The notes under the pieces: model-generated
What the model was told of the DNA's origin: nothing
The model's database searches: none
The model's input: the letters and a program-made list of their open reading frames with translations, nothing else
NCBI RefSeq assembly: GCF_030732865.1
Contig: NZ_JASHKB010000007.1
Span: forward strand, 1 to 64,000
DNA from: Roseitalea sp. MMSF_3546
GTDB taxonomy: Bacteria; Pseudomonadota; Alphaproteobacteria; Rhizobiales; Rhizobiaceae
Reading direction: 5' to 3'
Length of the DNA: 64,000 nucleotides
Made by a program: the position numbers and the translations under genes
Shown: positions 28,076 through 38,171 of the stretch, piece by piece
Numbering within the stretch: the stretch's first letter is position 1
Layout: every line of letters starts with the position of its first letter

Positions 28076-28405
28076 TCAGCCGGAGCTGCCGTCTGCGTGC
28101 TTGCGCGCCTTGAAACCATCGATGATGCGCTGCTTGAGCACGTTGGAGGCCTTGAAGGTGACGACCCGTCGCGGCGAGATCGGCACCTCCTCGCCCGTCT
28201 TTGGATTGCGGCCGATGCGCTCGGACTTGCTGCGCACCTGAAAGGTGGCAAAGGACGACAGCTTGACGGTCTCGCCGCGCACCACCGCGTCGCAGATCTC
28301 GTTGATGATCATCTCGACCAAAGCGGCGGATTCGGTGCGGGAAAGGCCCACCTTGCGGTAGACGGCTTCGGTCAGGTCCGACCGTGTGACCGTTTTCTCC
28401 CCCAT
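28076..28405 (-). CDS. ihfA: Integration host factor alpha subunit
   Basis: The 109-residue protein starts [26 protein letters not shown] and carries the IHF/HU arm region [30 protein letters not shown] alpha pairs with IHF beta to bend DNA at specific sites. The ATG at 28405 is chosen; a TTG at 28423 is also in frame. It is downstream of fabH with 155 bp between, and upstream of merR. Confidence 0.95.
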   Translation of the reverse strand: MGEKTVTRSDLTEAVYRKVGLSRTESAALVEMIINEICDAVVRGETVKLSSFATFQVRSKSERIGRNPKTGEEVPISPRRVVTFKASNVLKQRIIDGFKARKHADGSSG

Positions 28406-28560
28406 GAAGTCGTCTTCCCGCAACCGCGTGTTCGATCTTGGCCGGGAGCGTACCGCGAAACGCCTTTGGATTCAAGCAAATGGACCCCGTTGTGCCAAAT
28501 CGCTACAGGGCATATGCGGTCCGCTCGCCTTGTTGCCGCGCCCCCCGCGACGGCTTGCGA

Positions 28561-29532
28561 CTACCAGCGCACGAGCAGCGCGCCCCAGGTGAATCCGCCG
28601 CCCATCGCCTCCAGAAGCACAAGGTCGCCGGGCTGGATGCGGCCGTCCTCGACGGCCACCGACAGGGCCAGCGGCACCGAGGCGGCCGAGGTGTTGCCGT
28701 GCCGATCGACGGTAATGACGACCTTTTGCTCGGGAATCTGCAGCTTTTTGGCCGAAGCTTCGATGATGCGGCGATTGGCCTGGTGGGGCACGAACCAGTC
28801 GATCTGCTCGCCGGTGATGCCGGCGGTGCGGAAGGAATCCTCGATGACATCGGTGATCATGCCGACGGCGTGCTTGAAGACCTCGCGACCCTCCATGCGC
28901 AGATGACCGGTGGTCTGCGTCGTCGACGGCCCGCCATCGACATAGAGCTTTTCCTTGTGCCGGCCGTCCGAGCGCAGATGGGCGGCCAGGATGCCGGTAT
29001 CGGATGTCAGGCCGACGCCGGCGGCCTCCTCGACGACCACCGCACCGGCACCGTCGCCGAACAGCACCGCCGTGCGCCGGTCGGTCCAGTCGATGATGCG
29101 CGAGAACGTCTCGGTGCCGATGACGAGAACGCGCCGGGCGAGGCCGGCGCGGATGTAGGTGTCGGCCGTGGTGAGCGCATAGATGAAGCCGGTGCAGACG
29201 GCCTGGATGTCGAAGGCCGCGCCATGGGTCATGCCGAGCCGGCACTGGATGTCCACGGCGGTCGCCGGAAAGGTGTTGTCGGGGGTCGAGGTGGCGACGA
29301 TGATCAGGTCGATGTCGTCGGGCGTGCATCCGGCCGCGCCAAGCGCGCGGCGCGCGGCGGCCTCGCCGAGCGAGGCTGTGGTCTCGCCCTCGCCGGCGAT
29401 ATAGCGCTGACAGATGCCGGTGCGCTGGCGGATCCAGGCATCGGAGGTCTCGAGCTTGCCCTCGAGTTCGGCATTGGGCACGACGCGCCGGGGCAATGCG
29501 CTGCCGACCCCGGAAATGGCGGATCTGATCAT
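28561..29532 (-). CDS. fabH: Beta-ketoacyl-ACP synthase III
   Basis: The 323-residue thiolase-fold enzyme starts fatty-acid synthesis by condensing acetyl-CoA with malonyl-ACP. The catalytic triad is visible: Cys113 (QAVCTGF), His (PHQANRRI) and Asn (HGNTSAAS). Its ATG overlaps the plsX stop by 4 bp (ATGA). The plsX-fabH order is conserved, linking lipid initiation with phospholipid synthesis. Confidence 0.97.
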   Translation of the reverse strand: MIRSAISGVGSALPRRVVPNAELEGKLETSDAWIRQRTGICQRYIAGEGETTASLGEAAARRALGAAGCTPDDIDLIIVATSTPDNTFPATAVDIQCRLGMTHGAAFDIQAVCTGFIYALTTADTYIRAGLARRVLVIGTETFSRIIDWTDRRTAVLFGDGAGAVVVEEAAGVGLTSDTGILAAHLRSDGRHKEKLYVDGGPSTTQTTGHLRMEGREVFKHAVGMITDVIEDSFRTAGITGEQIDWFVPHQANRRIIEASAKKLQIPEQKVVITVDRHGNTSAASVPLALSVAVEDGRIQPGDLVLLEAMGGGFTWGALLVRW

Positions 29533-30599
29533 TGAGCGGCCTTGATGTTCGCGGTTTCGCCGTCGCTGCCCGGCGACCGGCCCTGCAACTCGTGAAAACG
29601 GCGGATGTCCTCGCCGATATGGGCCAGAAGCCGGTTGCGGACCATGTCGTAGGCCATGTCCACGGCGGCGGCGAAGCCCTCCTCGTCGGTGCCGCCATGG
29701 CTCTTGACGACGATGCCGTTGAGCCCGAGGAACACGCCGCCATTGACCTTGCGCGGGTCCATCTTGTCGCGCAGGCGGGCAAAGGCGCCGCGCGCCAGGA
29801 AATAGCCGATGCGCGCGAACACCGTCCGGCTCATGGCCGCGCGCAGATATTCGCCGATCTGGCGGGCCGTGCCCTCGGCGGTCTTGAGCGCGATATTGCC
29901 CGAAAAGCCCTCGGTGACGACGACATCGACGGTGCCCTTGCCCAGATCGTCGCCTTCGACGAAGCCGTGATATTGCAGACCGTCGAGCGCCGTCTCGCGC
30001 AGGATCGTGCCGGCCTCCTTGACCTGTTCCTGGCCCTTGATCTCCTCGACGCCGACATTGAGCAGGCCGACGGTGGGCCGCTCGACCTCGATCAGCGCGC
30101 GCGCCATGGCCGCGCCCATCACCGAAAAATCGACGAGCTGGCGCGCATCGGCGCCGATCGTCGCGCCGACATCGAGCACGATCGATTCGCCGCGCATGGT
30201 CGGCCAGATGGCGGCGATCGCCGGCCGTTCGATATCGGCCATGGTCTTGAGGCAGAAGCGCGCCATGGCCATCAGCGCGCCGGTATTGCCGGCCGACACG
30301 CACACATCGGCCTCGCCCTCGCGCACCGCCTCGATGGCGCGCCACATCGAGGAATTGCGGCGGCCATTGCGCAGCGCCTGGCTGGGCTTTTCGTCCATGC
30401 GCACGGCAACCTCGCAATGCTCGACGCGGCTCGCCCGGGCGAGCGCGGCATGGGCGGCGAGGTGACCGTCGATCTGCTCCTTGTCGCCATAGATCACGAA
30501 CTGCATATCGGGATGGCGCTGAAGCGAGATCGCCGCGCCGGCAATGGCAACCGACGGGCCGTGGTCGCCCCCCATGGCATCCAGTGAGATTGTGATCAC
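29529..30599 (-). CDS. plsX: Phosphate acyltransferase PlsX
   Basis: The 356-residue protein converts acyl-ACP to acyl-phosphate for phospholipid synthesis. It starts [22 protein letters not shown], with the family motif [22 protein letters not shown] and [12 protein letters not shown]. It is translationally coupled to fabH. DUF177 gene lies upstream with a 118-bp gap; rpmF, often placed there, is absent. Confidence 0.97.
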   Translation of the reverse strand: MITISLDAMGGDHGPSVAIAGAAISLQRHPDMQFVIYGDKEQIDGHLAAHAALARASRVEHCEVAVRMDEKPSQALRNGRRNSSMWRAIEAVREGEADVCVSAGNTGALMAMARFCLKTMADIERPAIAAIWPTMRGESIVLDVGATIGADARQLVDFSVMGAAMARALIEVERPTVGLLNVGVEEIKGQEQVKEAGTILRETALDGLQYHGFVEGDDLGKGTVDVVVTEGFSGNIALKTAEGTARQIGEYLRAAMSRTVFARIGYFLARGAFARLRDKMDPRKVNGGVFLGLNGIVVKSHGGTDEEGFAAAVDMAYDMVRNRLLAHIGEDIRRFHELQGRSPGSDGETANIKAAQ

Positions 30600-30717
30600 G
30601 TTGATCCGATCCAGTTTCGCGGTCCTGCGGCGGCCGGGGAAGGGCCGTCGATCGCAGCCGGTTTGAGCGGCAAGATACCCATTATGCCTTTCGGCTCAAC
30701 CATCAATTTCGCTTCGC

Positions 30718-31275
30718 TCAGCGCGCCTTGCGCAGCCTGTCGAGCGCGGCGAACGGGCCCTGTTCGGCCTGATCGTCCTCGCCCGCGGTCATTTCGACCG
30801 GGCCGGCGCCGGGCTTGTGCGGATAAGGATCGATGGCCAGCGCGAAGAATTCCTCGGCGACCGCGCCAATGTCCAGAAATGGTGAATCAAAGGTTTCGGG
30901 TGCGTCGGGTCCTTCGGGGTCGATGAGCACGTCTTGACCCTCGCCCTGCTCGAGCCGCCGGGCGAGCCGCGAATCGCGCGGCACGAAGGTGGCATCGACC
31001 GGCACGGCGAGCCGCGCCGGCAGCGGTTCGAGCGTGACGACGCATTGCTGGACGATATCGGCGACGATCTCACCGGTCACCCGCACGCCATCGCGCTGCC
31101 AGGGGCGCACAACTAGTTCGGCACGAAAGCCGTCAACGGTCTCGAGCCCGTGGATTTCGGCGAGCGCGGCGCGCTGGTCGGCGTCGGCGCCGATCGATAC
31201 GGCGCGGCCGCCGGCGGCAAGCCGGGAGACGTCGAGCGGCCGGCTGACCGGCGATGGCGCCGCGGTTCCGGTCAC
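30718..31275 (-). CDS. DUF177 (YceD-family) protein
   Basis: The 185-residue protein contains the DUF177 core (VRVTGEIVADIVQQCVVTLEPLPARLAVPVDATFVP…IDIGAVAEEFFALAIDPYPHKPG region). The family member YceD is tied to 23S rRNA/L32 accumulation in other bacteria. It lies between the bc1 chaperone gene (4-bp overlap) and plsX, the standard alphaproteobacterial neighbourhood. Confidence 0.88.
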   Translation of the reverse strand: MTGTAAPSPVSRPLDVSRLAAGGRAVSIGADADQRAALAEIHGLETVDGFRAELVVRPWQRDGVRVTGEIVADIVQQCVVTLEPLPARLAVPVDATFVPRDSRLARRLEQGEGQDVLIDPEGPDAPETFDSPFLDIGAVAEEFFALAIDPYPHKPGAGPVEMTAGEDDQAEQGPFAALDRLRKAR

Positions 31276-31826
31276 GGTGCCGGCCCGGCGGTCAGGTAAT
31301 CGATGCGGCCGGCCAGCAGCGCCGCATTGTCCTGGGTGGCCAGATGCCGCGCGCTGGCGATCATGTAGGCGGCGATCGGAGCGGGCGCGAGACGCTCGCT
31401 GGCCGGATCGTCGGGCATGACATTGCGCCTGATGGCGATGGCGAGCGCGTCCGGATCGTCGTCGTCGATGGCCTGCCAGTAGGCGCCCATGCGGCCATAG
31501 AACATGCGCGCCAGCTTCTTCATGCGCTTTGGCACGCCAAGATCGCCCACGCCCAGTTCGCGGATGGAGTGGTCGACATCCTTGAAGAACTCGTCGAGCA
31601 CCTCCTGGGCGAGCGCCTCGATCTGCGGGCCTTGCGCGCGGGTCCGGTGCATGAGCACGATCATGTGCAGGGCAACCGATTCATAGCGGCCGAGCGGAGT
31701 GTCCGGCATGCCCCAGTCGGCATACAGCACCGGCTGGCGCGCGGCCGCGACGGTGCGCTCGAAGATGGCGTCGACGATCCTGCGGTTCGTTTCGCGCTCG
31801 GTTCGCCGAAACAGTGACACAATCAT
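31272..31826 (-). CDS. Ubiquinol-cytochrome c chaperone family protein (CBP3-like)
   Basis: The 184-residue protein matches the ubiquinol-cyt c chaperone domain (Cbp3/UQCC1): YADWGMPDTPLGRYESVALHMIVLMHR and QEVLDEFFKDVDHSIRELGVGDLGVPKRMKKLARMFYGR. In mitochondria Cbp3 assists cytochrome b assembly; the alphaproteobacterial role is presumed similar. Divergent from bamE and overlapping DUF177 by 4 bp. Confidence 0.9.
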   Translation of the reverse strand: MIVSLFRRTERETNRRIVDAIFERTVAAARQPVLYADWGMPDTPLGRYESVALHMIVLMHRTRAQGPQIEALAQEVLDEFFKDVDHSIRELGVGDLGVPKRMKKLARMFYGRMGAYWQAIDDDDPDALAIAIRRNVMPDDPASERLAPAPIAAYMIASARHLATQDNAALLAGRIDYLTAGPAP

Positions 31827-31945
31827 GCAGCATGCCCAGATCGTTGGCCGGTGCGGGGGCGCGTTCGACGCGCTTGCAACGCGGCCGGCTGTGGTTTACC
31901 GGGTTCACCGGCCCAAAGGCGCAAGGCGCCCAACAGGAGATGATC

Positions 31946-32449
31946 GTGGCGGCGAAGAAAATCAAGGCTTCTCAACGCATGACGGCCCGCCTGGCCGCCC
32001 TTGCCGTCTCCGGCGCCCTGATCACCGGCTGCAGCACGATGGACGTGCTCGACACCTCCGAGACCTTCAAGCAGGGCTATGTCATCGACGAGCAGACGCT
32101 GTCGCTGGTGCCCGAGGGCTCGAGCCGGGCGCAGGTTCTGCTGGCGCTGGGCACGCCGACGACCACCAATTCCTTCGGCGATGAGGAGGTGTTCTACTAC
32201 ATCTCCCAGACGCGCAAGCGACGCGCTCAGTTCCTCAAGCCGCGGCTCGTCAACCAGCGGGTCGTGGCGGTCTATTTCGACGAGGAGTCCAAGGTGCGCC
32301 AGCTCGCCGATTACGGCCTGCAGGATGGCAGGGTATTCGACTTCATCACGCGAACAACGCCGACCGGCGGCCGCGACCAGACCTTCCTGACGCAGATCCT
32401 GACCGGCACGCTGGGCGGACCGACGCCCGAATCGGTGCTGGGGCAGTAG
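31946..32449 (+). CDS. bamE: Outer-membrane assembly lipoprotein BamE
   Basis: The 167-residue lipoprotein has a signal peptide with lipobox ITGC (ALITGCSTMD) and a SmpA/OmlA domain (FKQGYVIDEQTLSLVPEGSSRAQVLLALGTPTTT…EEVFYYISQ). BamE stabilises the BAM complex that inserts outer-membrane proteins. The start is uncertain: GTG 31946 has AGGAG six bases upstream, ATG 31940 touches that site and ATG 31979 would give a shorter signal peptide. It is divergent from the bc1 chaperone gene. Confidence 0.92.
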   Translation: MAAKKIKASQRMTARLAALAVSGALITGCSTMDVLDTSETFKQGYVIDEQTLSLVPEGSSRAQVLLALGTPTTTNSFGDEEVFYYISQTRKRRAQFLKPRLVNQRVVAVYFDEESKVRQLADYGLQDGRVFDFITRTTPTGGRDQTFLTQILTGTLGGPTPESVLGQ

Positions 32450-32453
32450 CGGG

Positions 32454-32498
32454 CCGGCCAAGAGCAGCAGCCCGGCCAAGAGCAGCGGGCCGGCCAGG
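32454..32498. repeat. Tandem 18-bp repeat after bamE
   Basis: CCGGCCAAGAGCAGC occurs at 32454-32468 and 32472-32486, with a partial third unit to 32498. The CCGGCC/GGCCGG cores can also pair. It lies in the convergent gap between bamE and a VOC gene and may end transcription or be neutral slippage DNA. Confidence 0.55.
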
Positions 32499-32521
32499 AC
32501 ACGGCGAAGGCCGGAGCTCCT

Positions 32522-32863
32522 TCAGCTCTCGGAGAAGACGGCCAGTTCGTTGCCGCCCGGTTCGGTGAACTGGAAGCGGCGACCGCCGGGAAAGCCGAAG
32601 ATCGGCTGGGTGATGGTGCCGCCGGCATCGATCACCGCGCGCAGGGCGCCTTCCAGATCGTCGGTCTGGAGGACGACGAGCGGCGGGCGGAGTTCGCCGC
32701 GTTCAAGGCCGCCGCCGATCCCCGAGCCCTGAACGTCCTTGTAGTCGTCGCCATAGTCGACATAGCTCCAGCCGAAGGCGTCGGCGAGAAAGGCCTGGGT
32801 CTGCTCGAGCCTGGGCGAGGTGAATTCGACATAGGTCATCTTGAGCGGCAGCTTTACTGGCAT
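32522..32863 (-). CDS. VOC-family (glyoxalase/bleomycin-resistance-like) protein
   Basis: The 113-residue single VOC module has paired beta-alpha-beta elements: MTYVEFTSPRLEQTQAFLADAFGWSYVDYG and LQTDDLEGALRAVIDAGGTITQPIFGFPGGRRFQFTEPGGNELAVFS. The conserved terminal Glu in GNELAVF suits a metal-binding site in a dimer. Substrate unknown. It follows hppA on the same strand after 180 bp. Confidence 0.88.
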   Translation of the reverse strand: MPVKLPLKMTYVEFTSPRLEQTQAFLADAFGWSYVDYGDDYKDVQGSGIGGGLERGELRPPLVVLQTDDLEGALRAVIDAGGTITQPIFGFPGGRRFQFTEPGGNELAVFSES

Positions 32864-32943
32864 GGTCCGTTTTCCTTCATCCATGCTGATGGGCGGTGCG
32901 CCCGTGCGGGGCGTCTCCCCGCAATCGCGCTTGGCGGCCCCCG

Positions 32944-32966
32944 ATCCCGGCATTGCGTGCCGGGAT
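32944..32966. repeat. Palindromic hairpin in the hppA-VOC gap
   Basis: A 9-bp perfect stem (ATCCCGGCA/TGCCGGGAT) with loop TTGCG lies in the 180-bp gap after hppA. It resembles the dispersed CCCGGC…GCCGGG palindromes of many alphaproteobacterial genomes. It has no T tract and may stabilise the hppA mRNA end. The rest of the gap shows no gene. Confidence 0.5.
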
Positions 32967-33043
32967 GACGCGGCGCAAGCCACGTCTCAACGCGGGGCTG
33001 TGACACGGCGTGGAGCGGACCGGCGACCGGCCCGGTACGCCCC

Positions 33044-35182
33044 CTATCCCTGCGCCAACACGGCCAGCAGCAGCAGGGCGACGATGTTGGTGATCTTGAT
33101 CGCAGGGTTCACGGCCGGGCCGGCGGTGTCCTTGTACGGATCGCCGACGGTGTCGCCGGTCACCGAGGCCTTGTGCGCCTCCGAGCCCTTTTCGTGCTTG
33201 ACGCCGTCCTTGTCGACGAAACCGTCCTCGAAGGATTTCTTGGCGTTGTCCCAGGCGCCGCCGCCCGAGGTCATCGAGATGGCGACGAACAGGCCGTTGA
33301 CGATCACCCCGAGCAGCATCGCGCCGACGGCGGCGAAGGCCGAGGCCTTGGAGCCGGAAATGATCAGCACGCCGAAATAGACCACCAGCGGGGCCAGCAC
33401 CGGCAGCAGCGAGGGCACGATCATCTCCTTGATCGCGGCGCGGGTCAGCATGTCGACCGCGCGCGCGTAGTCGGGCCGCTCGGTGCCTTCCATGATGCCG
33501 GGCTTTTCGCGAAACTGGCTGCGCACCTCCTCGACGACCGCGCCGCCGGCGCGGCCGACGGCGGTCATGGCGATGCCGCCGAACAGATAGGGGATCAGGC
33601 CGCCGAAGATCAGCCCGGCCACGACATACGGGTTGGACAGCTCGAACGAGATCTCGCCCAGATCGGCGAAGTAGCCGTAGGTCTCCGAATTGGCCGCGAA
33701 ATAGGTCAGGTCGTTGGCATAGGCGGCAAACAGCACCAGCGCGCCAAGACCTGCCGAGCCGATGGCGTAGCCCTTGGTGACGGCCTTGGTGGTGTTGCCG
33801 ACCGCGTCGAGCGCGTCGGTCGACTTGCGCACTTCAGGATCGAGGCCGGCCATCTCGGCGATGCCGCCGGCATTGTCGGTGACCGGGCCGAAGGCATCGA
33901 GCGCGACGATCATCCCGGCAAGGCCGAGCATGACGGTCACCGCGATGCCGATGCCGAACAGGCCGCCGAGCTGGAAGGTGGCGATGATGCCGGCAACGAT
34001 GACGATGGCGGGCAGCGCGGTCGCCTCGAGCGAGACCGCGAGGCCCTGGATGACGTTGGTGCCGTGGCCGGTGACCGAGGCCTGGCTGATCGAATTGACC
34101 GGCCGCTTGTTGGTGCCGGTGTAGTATTCGGTGATGATCACGATCAGGCCGGTGACGATCAGGCCGATCAGGCCGCAGATGAACAGGTTCCAGCCGATGA
34201 TGGACTTGCCGTCGACGACGCCGATCTCGCCCCAGCCGATTGTGAACGAGGTCGCCGCCCCAAGGCCGAAGATCGTCAGCACGCCGGTGGCGATCAGGCC
34301 CTTGTAGAGCGCGCCCATGATCGAGCCGTTGGTGCCAAGGCGCACGAAGAAGGTGCCGACGATCGAGGTGATCAGGCAGGCCGCGCCAATCGCCAGCGGA
34401 TACAGCATGACCATGGCCAGCACCTCGGTGCCGGCAAAGAAGATCGCGGCGAGCACCATGGTGGCGACGACGGTCACCGCATAGGTCTCGAACAGGTCGG
34501 CGGCCATGCCGGCGCAGTCGCCGACATTGTCGCCGACATTGTCGGCGATGGTTGCGGGATTGCGCGGATCGTCCTCGGGTATGCCGGCCTCGACCTTGCC
34601 GACGAGATCGCCGCCGACATCGGCGCCCTTGGTGAAGATGCCGCCGCCAAGGCGCGCGAAGATCGAAATCAGCGAGGCGCCGAAGCCGAGCGCGACGAGC
34701 GCGTCGATGACGGTGCGGCTTTCCGATGCAAGACCCATGGGCACGGTCAGGACGTAGTAGTAGATGGCAACGCCGAGCAGCGCCAGGCCGGCCACCAGCA
34801 TGCCGGTGATCGCCCCGGACTTGAAGGCGATGTCGAGCCCGCCCGACAGCGAATGGGCGGCCGCCTGGGCCGTGCGCACATTGGCGCGCACCGAAACGTG
34901 CATGCCGATATAGCCGGCAAGGCCAGAGAGCACGGCGCCGATCAGAAAGCCGATGGCCGCGGTCGCGCCCAGAAGCAGCCAGGTGACGGCGCACACGACG
35001 ATGCCGACGATCGCGATGGTGGTGTACTGCCGGTTCAGATAGGCCTGGGCGCCCTCGCGGATCGCACCTGCGATCTCCTGCATGCGCTGGTTGCCCTGAT
35101 CGGCAGCCAGGACCGACTGCGTGGCCCAGACCGCGTATGCGATCGACACCAGCCCGCAGGCGATGACGGCGAGAAGTAGCAT
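33044..35182 (-). CDS. hppA: Proton-translocating pyrophosphatase (K+-independent type)
   Basis: The 712-residue membrane protein has about 16 helices and the acidic pyrophosphate site ([35 protein letters not shown] region). The stretch [18 protein letters not shown] has Lys where K+-dependent enzymes have Ala, so it is the K+-independent, H+-pumping class. It hydrolyses PPi while pumping protons across a membrane. The ATG at 35182 has GGAGG upstream. It is downstream of an MFS gene with a 156-bp gap. Confidence 0.96.
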   Translation of the reverse strand: MLLLAVIACGLVSIAYAVWATQSVLAADQGNQRMQEIAGAIREGAQAYLNRQYTTIAIVGIVVCAVTWLLLGATAAIGFLIGAVLSGLAGYIGMHVSVRANVRTAQAAAHSLSGGLDIAFKSGAITGMLVAGLALLGVAIYYYVLTVPMGLASESRTVIDALVALGFGASLISIFARLGGGIFTKGADVGGDLVGKVEAGIPEDDPRNPATIADNVGDNVGDCAGMAADLFETYAVTVVATMVLAAIFFAGTEVLAMVMLYPLAIGAACLITSIVGTFFVRLGTNGSIMGALYKGLIATGVLTIFGLGAATSFTIGWGEIGVVDGKSIIGWNLFICGLIGLIVTGLIVIITEYYTGTNKRPVNSISQASVTGHGTNVIQGLAVSLEATALPAIVIVAGIIATFQLGGLFGIGIAVTVMLGLAGMIVALDAFGPVTDNAGGIAEMAGLDPEVRKSTDALDAVGNTTKAVTKGYAIGSAGLGALVLFAAYANDLTYFAANSETYGYFADLGEISFELSNPYVVAGLIFGGLIPYLFGGIAMTAVGRAGGAVVEEVRSQFREKPGIMEGTERPDYARAVDMLTRAAIKEMIVPSLLPVLAPLVVYFGVLIISGSKASAFAAVGAMLLGVIVNGLFVAISMTSGGGAWDNAKKSFEDGFVDKDGVKHEKGSEAHKASVTGDTVGDPYKDTAGPAVNPAIKITNIVALLLLAVLAQG

Positions 35183-35338
35183 CGGATATCCTCCTGAATG
35201 GCCCGCAAAATCCCCCGCGGGCCGCAAGATGTCGGGTCGGCAGTGCCCGGGCGGGCACGCTGCGTCGGCGTCGTCTATGCAGAATGGGTGGACGAGAATC
35301 AAGGCGCGTGGCGCCCATTCCCCCGATGGTCGAAGGCG

Positions 35339-36583
35339 TCAGCCGTGTGGGGCGGCGGCCGGCGGTTCGGCGCCCGCACGCCGGTCATGGACGACGAAGC
35401 CGATCAGCACGACAAGGCACAGCCCGGCGATCGGCAGCAGGATCCAGTTCAGCGTCGCCCAGCCGAACGCATTGAGGGTGGCGCCCGACATCAGCGAGGC
35501 CAGCGCGACCGTGCCGAAAAGGGCGAAATCGTGCGCGCCCTGCACGGTGTTCTTTTCGGCCGGCGTGTAGGTCTCGGTGAGCATTGCGGTGGCGCCGATG
35601 AAGCCGAAATTCCAGCCAACGCCCAGAAGGATCAGGGCCAGCCAGAACTGCCACAGGGCGATGCCCGACAGGGCGACCAGCGCGCATGCGATCAGGATGA
35701 CGAGGCCCGTTGCGACGATCGTCTCCTTGCCGAAGCGGGCAATCAGGTGGCCGGTGACGAAGCTGGGCGCGAACATCGCCATGACGTGCCAGGAGATGCC
35801 GAGCGTTGCCTGTTCGGCCGAAAAGCCGCAGCCGACCATGGCGAGCGGCGCGCCGGTCATCAGAAAGCTCATCAGCGCGTACGAGGTCACCGCGCACAGG
35901 AACGCAACGGCAAAGCGCGGCTGGGTGACGATCTGGCCGAGCGGGCGCGGCGGGGCGGCGCTCACCGCGGCCGGGCCGGCCGCCACGTGGTCGCGGATCT
36001 TCAGCGTGGCAAGGACGATCACGCCGACGAGCCCCAGCCCGATCACCGACACGAAGGCGCCGGCGAACTCGACCGGGGCGAGCAGATCCTTGGTGTGGAT
36101 CACTGCCTGCGGACCGATGATGGCGGCGAAGACGCCGCCGCCGAGCACCCAGGAGATCGCCTTGGGCTTGAAGACGGGCGGGGCGGCATCGGCGACCGCG
36201 AAGCGGTATTGCTGGACGAAGGCGCCGCCAATGCCGATCAGCGCAAGCGCCAGACCAAACAGCCAGAAAAGGCCCTGCATGAGCGCGACGGCGGCGACGG
36301 CGCCGCCGGTGGCGGTGACCAGGGCGCCGGACATGAAACCGTTGCGGCGGCCGACCGCGCGCATCAGCAGGGCCGCCGGCAGCGCGCCGAGCGCCACGCC
36401 CAGGTTGAACCCGGTGACGGGCAATGTCGCCAGCGTCTTGTCGGCGCCGAGCAGGTAGTGGCCGGCAAGCCCGCCCAGCGAAATCGACACCGGCGCCGCG
36501 GCACCGACGATCGCGGCCGCCGCCGCGATGGTCAGCGTGGCGCGCTTGGCGGCGGCAAGGTCCTGTGCGGCCTGGGTCGTCAC
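35339..36583 (-). CDS. Major facilitator superfamily transporter
   Basis: The 414-residue protein has about 12 helices in two six-helix halves (first half to ATLKIRDHV, second from PRFAVAFLCAV). The loop motif RAVGRRNGFMSGAL (G-x-x-x-R/G-R type) supports MFS. Substrate unknown. The start is GTG, 10 bp beyond the nusB stop. It resembles the MFS gene frequently found between nusB and hppA in rhizobia. Confidence 0.88.
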   Translation of the reverse strand: MTTQAAQDLAAAKRATLTIAAAAAIVGAAAPVSISLGGLAGHYLLGADKTLATLPVTGFNLGVALGALPAALLMRAVGRRNGFMSGALVTATGGAVAAVALMQGLFWLFGLALALIGIGGAFVQQYRFAVADAAPPVFKPKAISWVLGGGVFAAIIGPQAVIHTKDLLAPVEFAGAFVSVIGLGLVGVIVLATLKIRDHVAAGPAAVSAAPPRPLGQIVTQPRFAVAFLCAVTSYALMSFLMTGAPLAMVGCGFSAEQATLGISWHVMAMFAPSFVTGHLIARFGKETIVATGLVILIACALVALSGIALWQFWLALILLGVGWNFGFIGATAMLTETYTPAEKNTVQGAHDFALFGTVALASLMSGATLNAFGWATLNWILLPIAGLCLVVLIGFVVHDRRAGAEPPAAAPHG

Positions 36584-36592
36584 GTTGCGGGT

Positions 36593-37069
36593 TCAGTCCT
36601 TGCGGTGCGTGCGGGCGATCCGGTCGAGGACCGCGTTGACCATGCGCGGCTCCTCGCCCTCGCCGAAGAACGCGTGGGCGACATCGACATACTCGGTTAC
36701 GATGACCGGCACCGGAACATCCTTGCGGTGGATCAACTCCCAGGCGCCGGCGCGCAGCAGCGCGCGCAGCGTGCCGTCGAGCCGCGACAGCGGCCAGCCT
36801 TCGCTCAGCGCGGCGCGGATGACCGGATCGAGCCGGGTCTGCTCGGCAACGACGCCGGACAGGATCGCCCGGAACCAGGCCGGGTCGGCATCGCGGTAGC
36901 GGACCCCGTCGATCTCCTGGCCGAGCCGGAAGGTCTCGTATTCGGCCGCGGTCTCGAGCACGCCGGCGCCCGAAATGTCCATCTGGTAAAGGGCCTGCAC
37001 GGCGGCCAGCCGCGCCACGCCGCGCTTGTTGGCCGCCTTGCCGAGGGACGGGGGCTGGCTCGCCATCAT
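36593..37069 (-). CDS. nusB: Transcription antitermination factor NusB
   Basis: The 158-residue all-helical protein matches Nus[46 protein letters not shown] and [34 protein letters not shown]. It binds boxA RNA with NusE in rRNA antitermination. The ATG overlaps the ribH stop (ATGA), giving the conserved ribH-nusB coupling. A second ATG follows at 37066. Confidence 0.95.
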   Translation of the reverse strand: MMASQPPSLGKAANKRGVARLAAVQALYQMDISGAGVLETAAEYETFRLGQEIDGVRYRDADPAWFRAILSGVVAEQTRLDPVIRAALSEGWPLSRLDGTLRALLRAGAWELIHRKDVPVPVIVTEYVDVAHAFFGEGEEPRMVNAVLDRIARTHRKD

Positions 37070-37509
37070 GCCAGGCCCAGTTCGTGGCGGAGCGCGATCA
37101 TGGCGAGCGCGGCGCGGGCGGCATCGCCGCCCTTGTCCTTGCGGGCCGGATCGGCGCGGGCCCAGCCCTGATCGGCATTTTCGGCCGTGACGATGCCATT
37201 GCCGATGGCAAGACCGTGCGCGAGGGCGAGGTCGGTGAGCCCGCGCGCGGATTCGTTGCACACGATCTCGAAGTGATAGGTCTCGCCGCGAATGACCATG
37301 CCGAGCGCCACATAGCCGTCATAGGGCACGGTGCGGTCGAGGGCGAAGCGGATCGCGCCGGGCACTTCCAGCGCGCCGGGCACGGTGACGGTGTGGTGGA
37401 TCGCGCCAGCTTCGTCCAGCGCGGCGCGCGCGCCGGCAAGCAGCGCGTCGGACATGTCGTCGTAAAAGCGCGCTTCGACGATCAGGATGCGGGGGCGGTC
37501 GGGGCTCAT
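37066..37509 (-). CDS. ribH: 6,7-dimethyl-8-ribityllumazine synthase
   Basis: The 147-residue protein makes the lumazine precursor of riboflavin. It starts with [25 protein letters not shown] and has the catalytic-site [27 protein letters not shown] and the end [25 protein letters not shown]. It forms pentamers or larger shells. It lies 35 bp downstream of ribE and overlaps nusB. Confidence 0.95.
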   Translation of the reverse strand: MSPDRPRILIVEARFYDDMSDALLAGARAALDEAGAIHHTVTVPGALEVPGAIRFALDRTVPYDGYVALGMVIRGETYHFEIVCNESARGLTDLALAHGLAIGNGIVTAENADQGWARADPARKDKGGDAARAALAMIALRHELGLA

Positions 37510-37544
37510 GAACGGTCCGGCGACTGAGGTGGCTGGCGGCTGGA

Positions 37545-38171
37545 CTACGCCCCTTTTCCGGCCTGCGCAAGGCGGTCCACATAGTGGGCGACATAGCGCG
37601 CGATCGGGTCGATTTCGAGGTTGACGCGGTCGCCCGGCTGCCGCTCGCCCCAGGTGGTCACGTCGAGCGAATGGCGAATCAGCAGGACGTCGAAACGCCC
37701 GCCCGAAACGCCGTTGACGGTGAGCGACGTCCCGTCGAGAGCGACCGAGCCCTTGGGCGCGATGAACTTCATCAAGGCGGCGGGCGCCTCGACGACAAAG
37801 CGCACCGCATCGCCCTCGTCGTGGCGCTCGACGATTTGCGCCATGGCGTCGACATGGCCCGACACCATGTGTCCGCCATATTCGTCGCCCGCCTTGAGCG
37901 CGCGCTCGAGATTGATCCGCGCCCCTTCGGCCCAGTCGCCGGCGGTGGTCAGGCGCAGCGCCTCCTCCCAGGCCTCGACCTCGAACCAGCGCGCGTTCGA
38001 GCCCCGCTCGGGCAGGCCGGTGACGGTCAGACAGACGCCGGCGCAGGCGATCGACGCGCCGATGGCGATGCCCGCCGGATCGTATTGCGTTGCGATGCGA
38101 AAGCGCCGGCCCTCGGCAAGCGTGGCAACGGCGTCGATGCGCCCGATATCGGTGACGATGCCGGTGAACAT
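37545..38171 (-). CDS. ribE: Riboflavin synthase alpha chain
   Basis: The 208-residue protein has two lumazine-binding repeats. Repeat 1 starts [12 protein letters not shown] with [12 protein letters not shown]; repeat 2 has [14 protein letters not shown] and [13 protein letters not shown]. It dismutates two lumazines to riboflavin. It starts immediately after the ribD stop (same strand), so the rib genes form one unit. Confidence 0.95.
   Translation of the reverse strand: MFTGIVTDIGRIDAVATLAEGRRFRIATQYDPAGIAIGASIACAGVCLTVTGLPERGSNARWFEVEAWEEALRLTTAGDWAEGARINLERALKAGDEYGGHMVSGHVDAMAQIVERHDEGDAVRFVVEAPAALMKFIAPKGSVALDGTSLTVNGVSGGRFDVLLIRHSLDVTTWGERQPGDRVNLEIDPIARYVAHYVDRLAQAGKGA

Noticed and set aside
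33173-35179. Long plus-strand frame opposite hppA
   Set aside because: Asp/His/Gly/Ala-rich artefact of the antisense of hppA. No ribosome site and no recognisable domain.
35198-37171. Long plus-strand frame spanning MFS, nusB and ribH antisense
   Set aside because: It crosses three well-supported minus-strand genes and has typical shadow composition.
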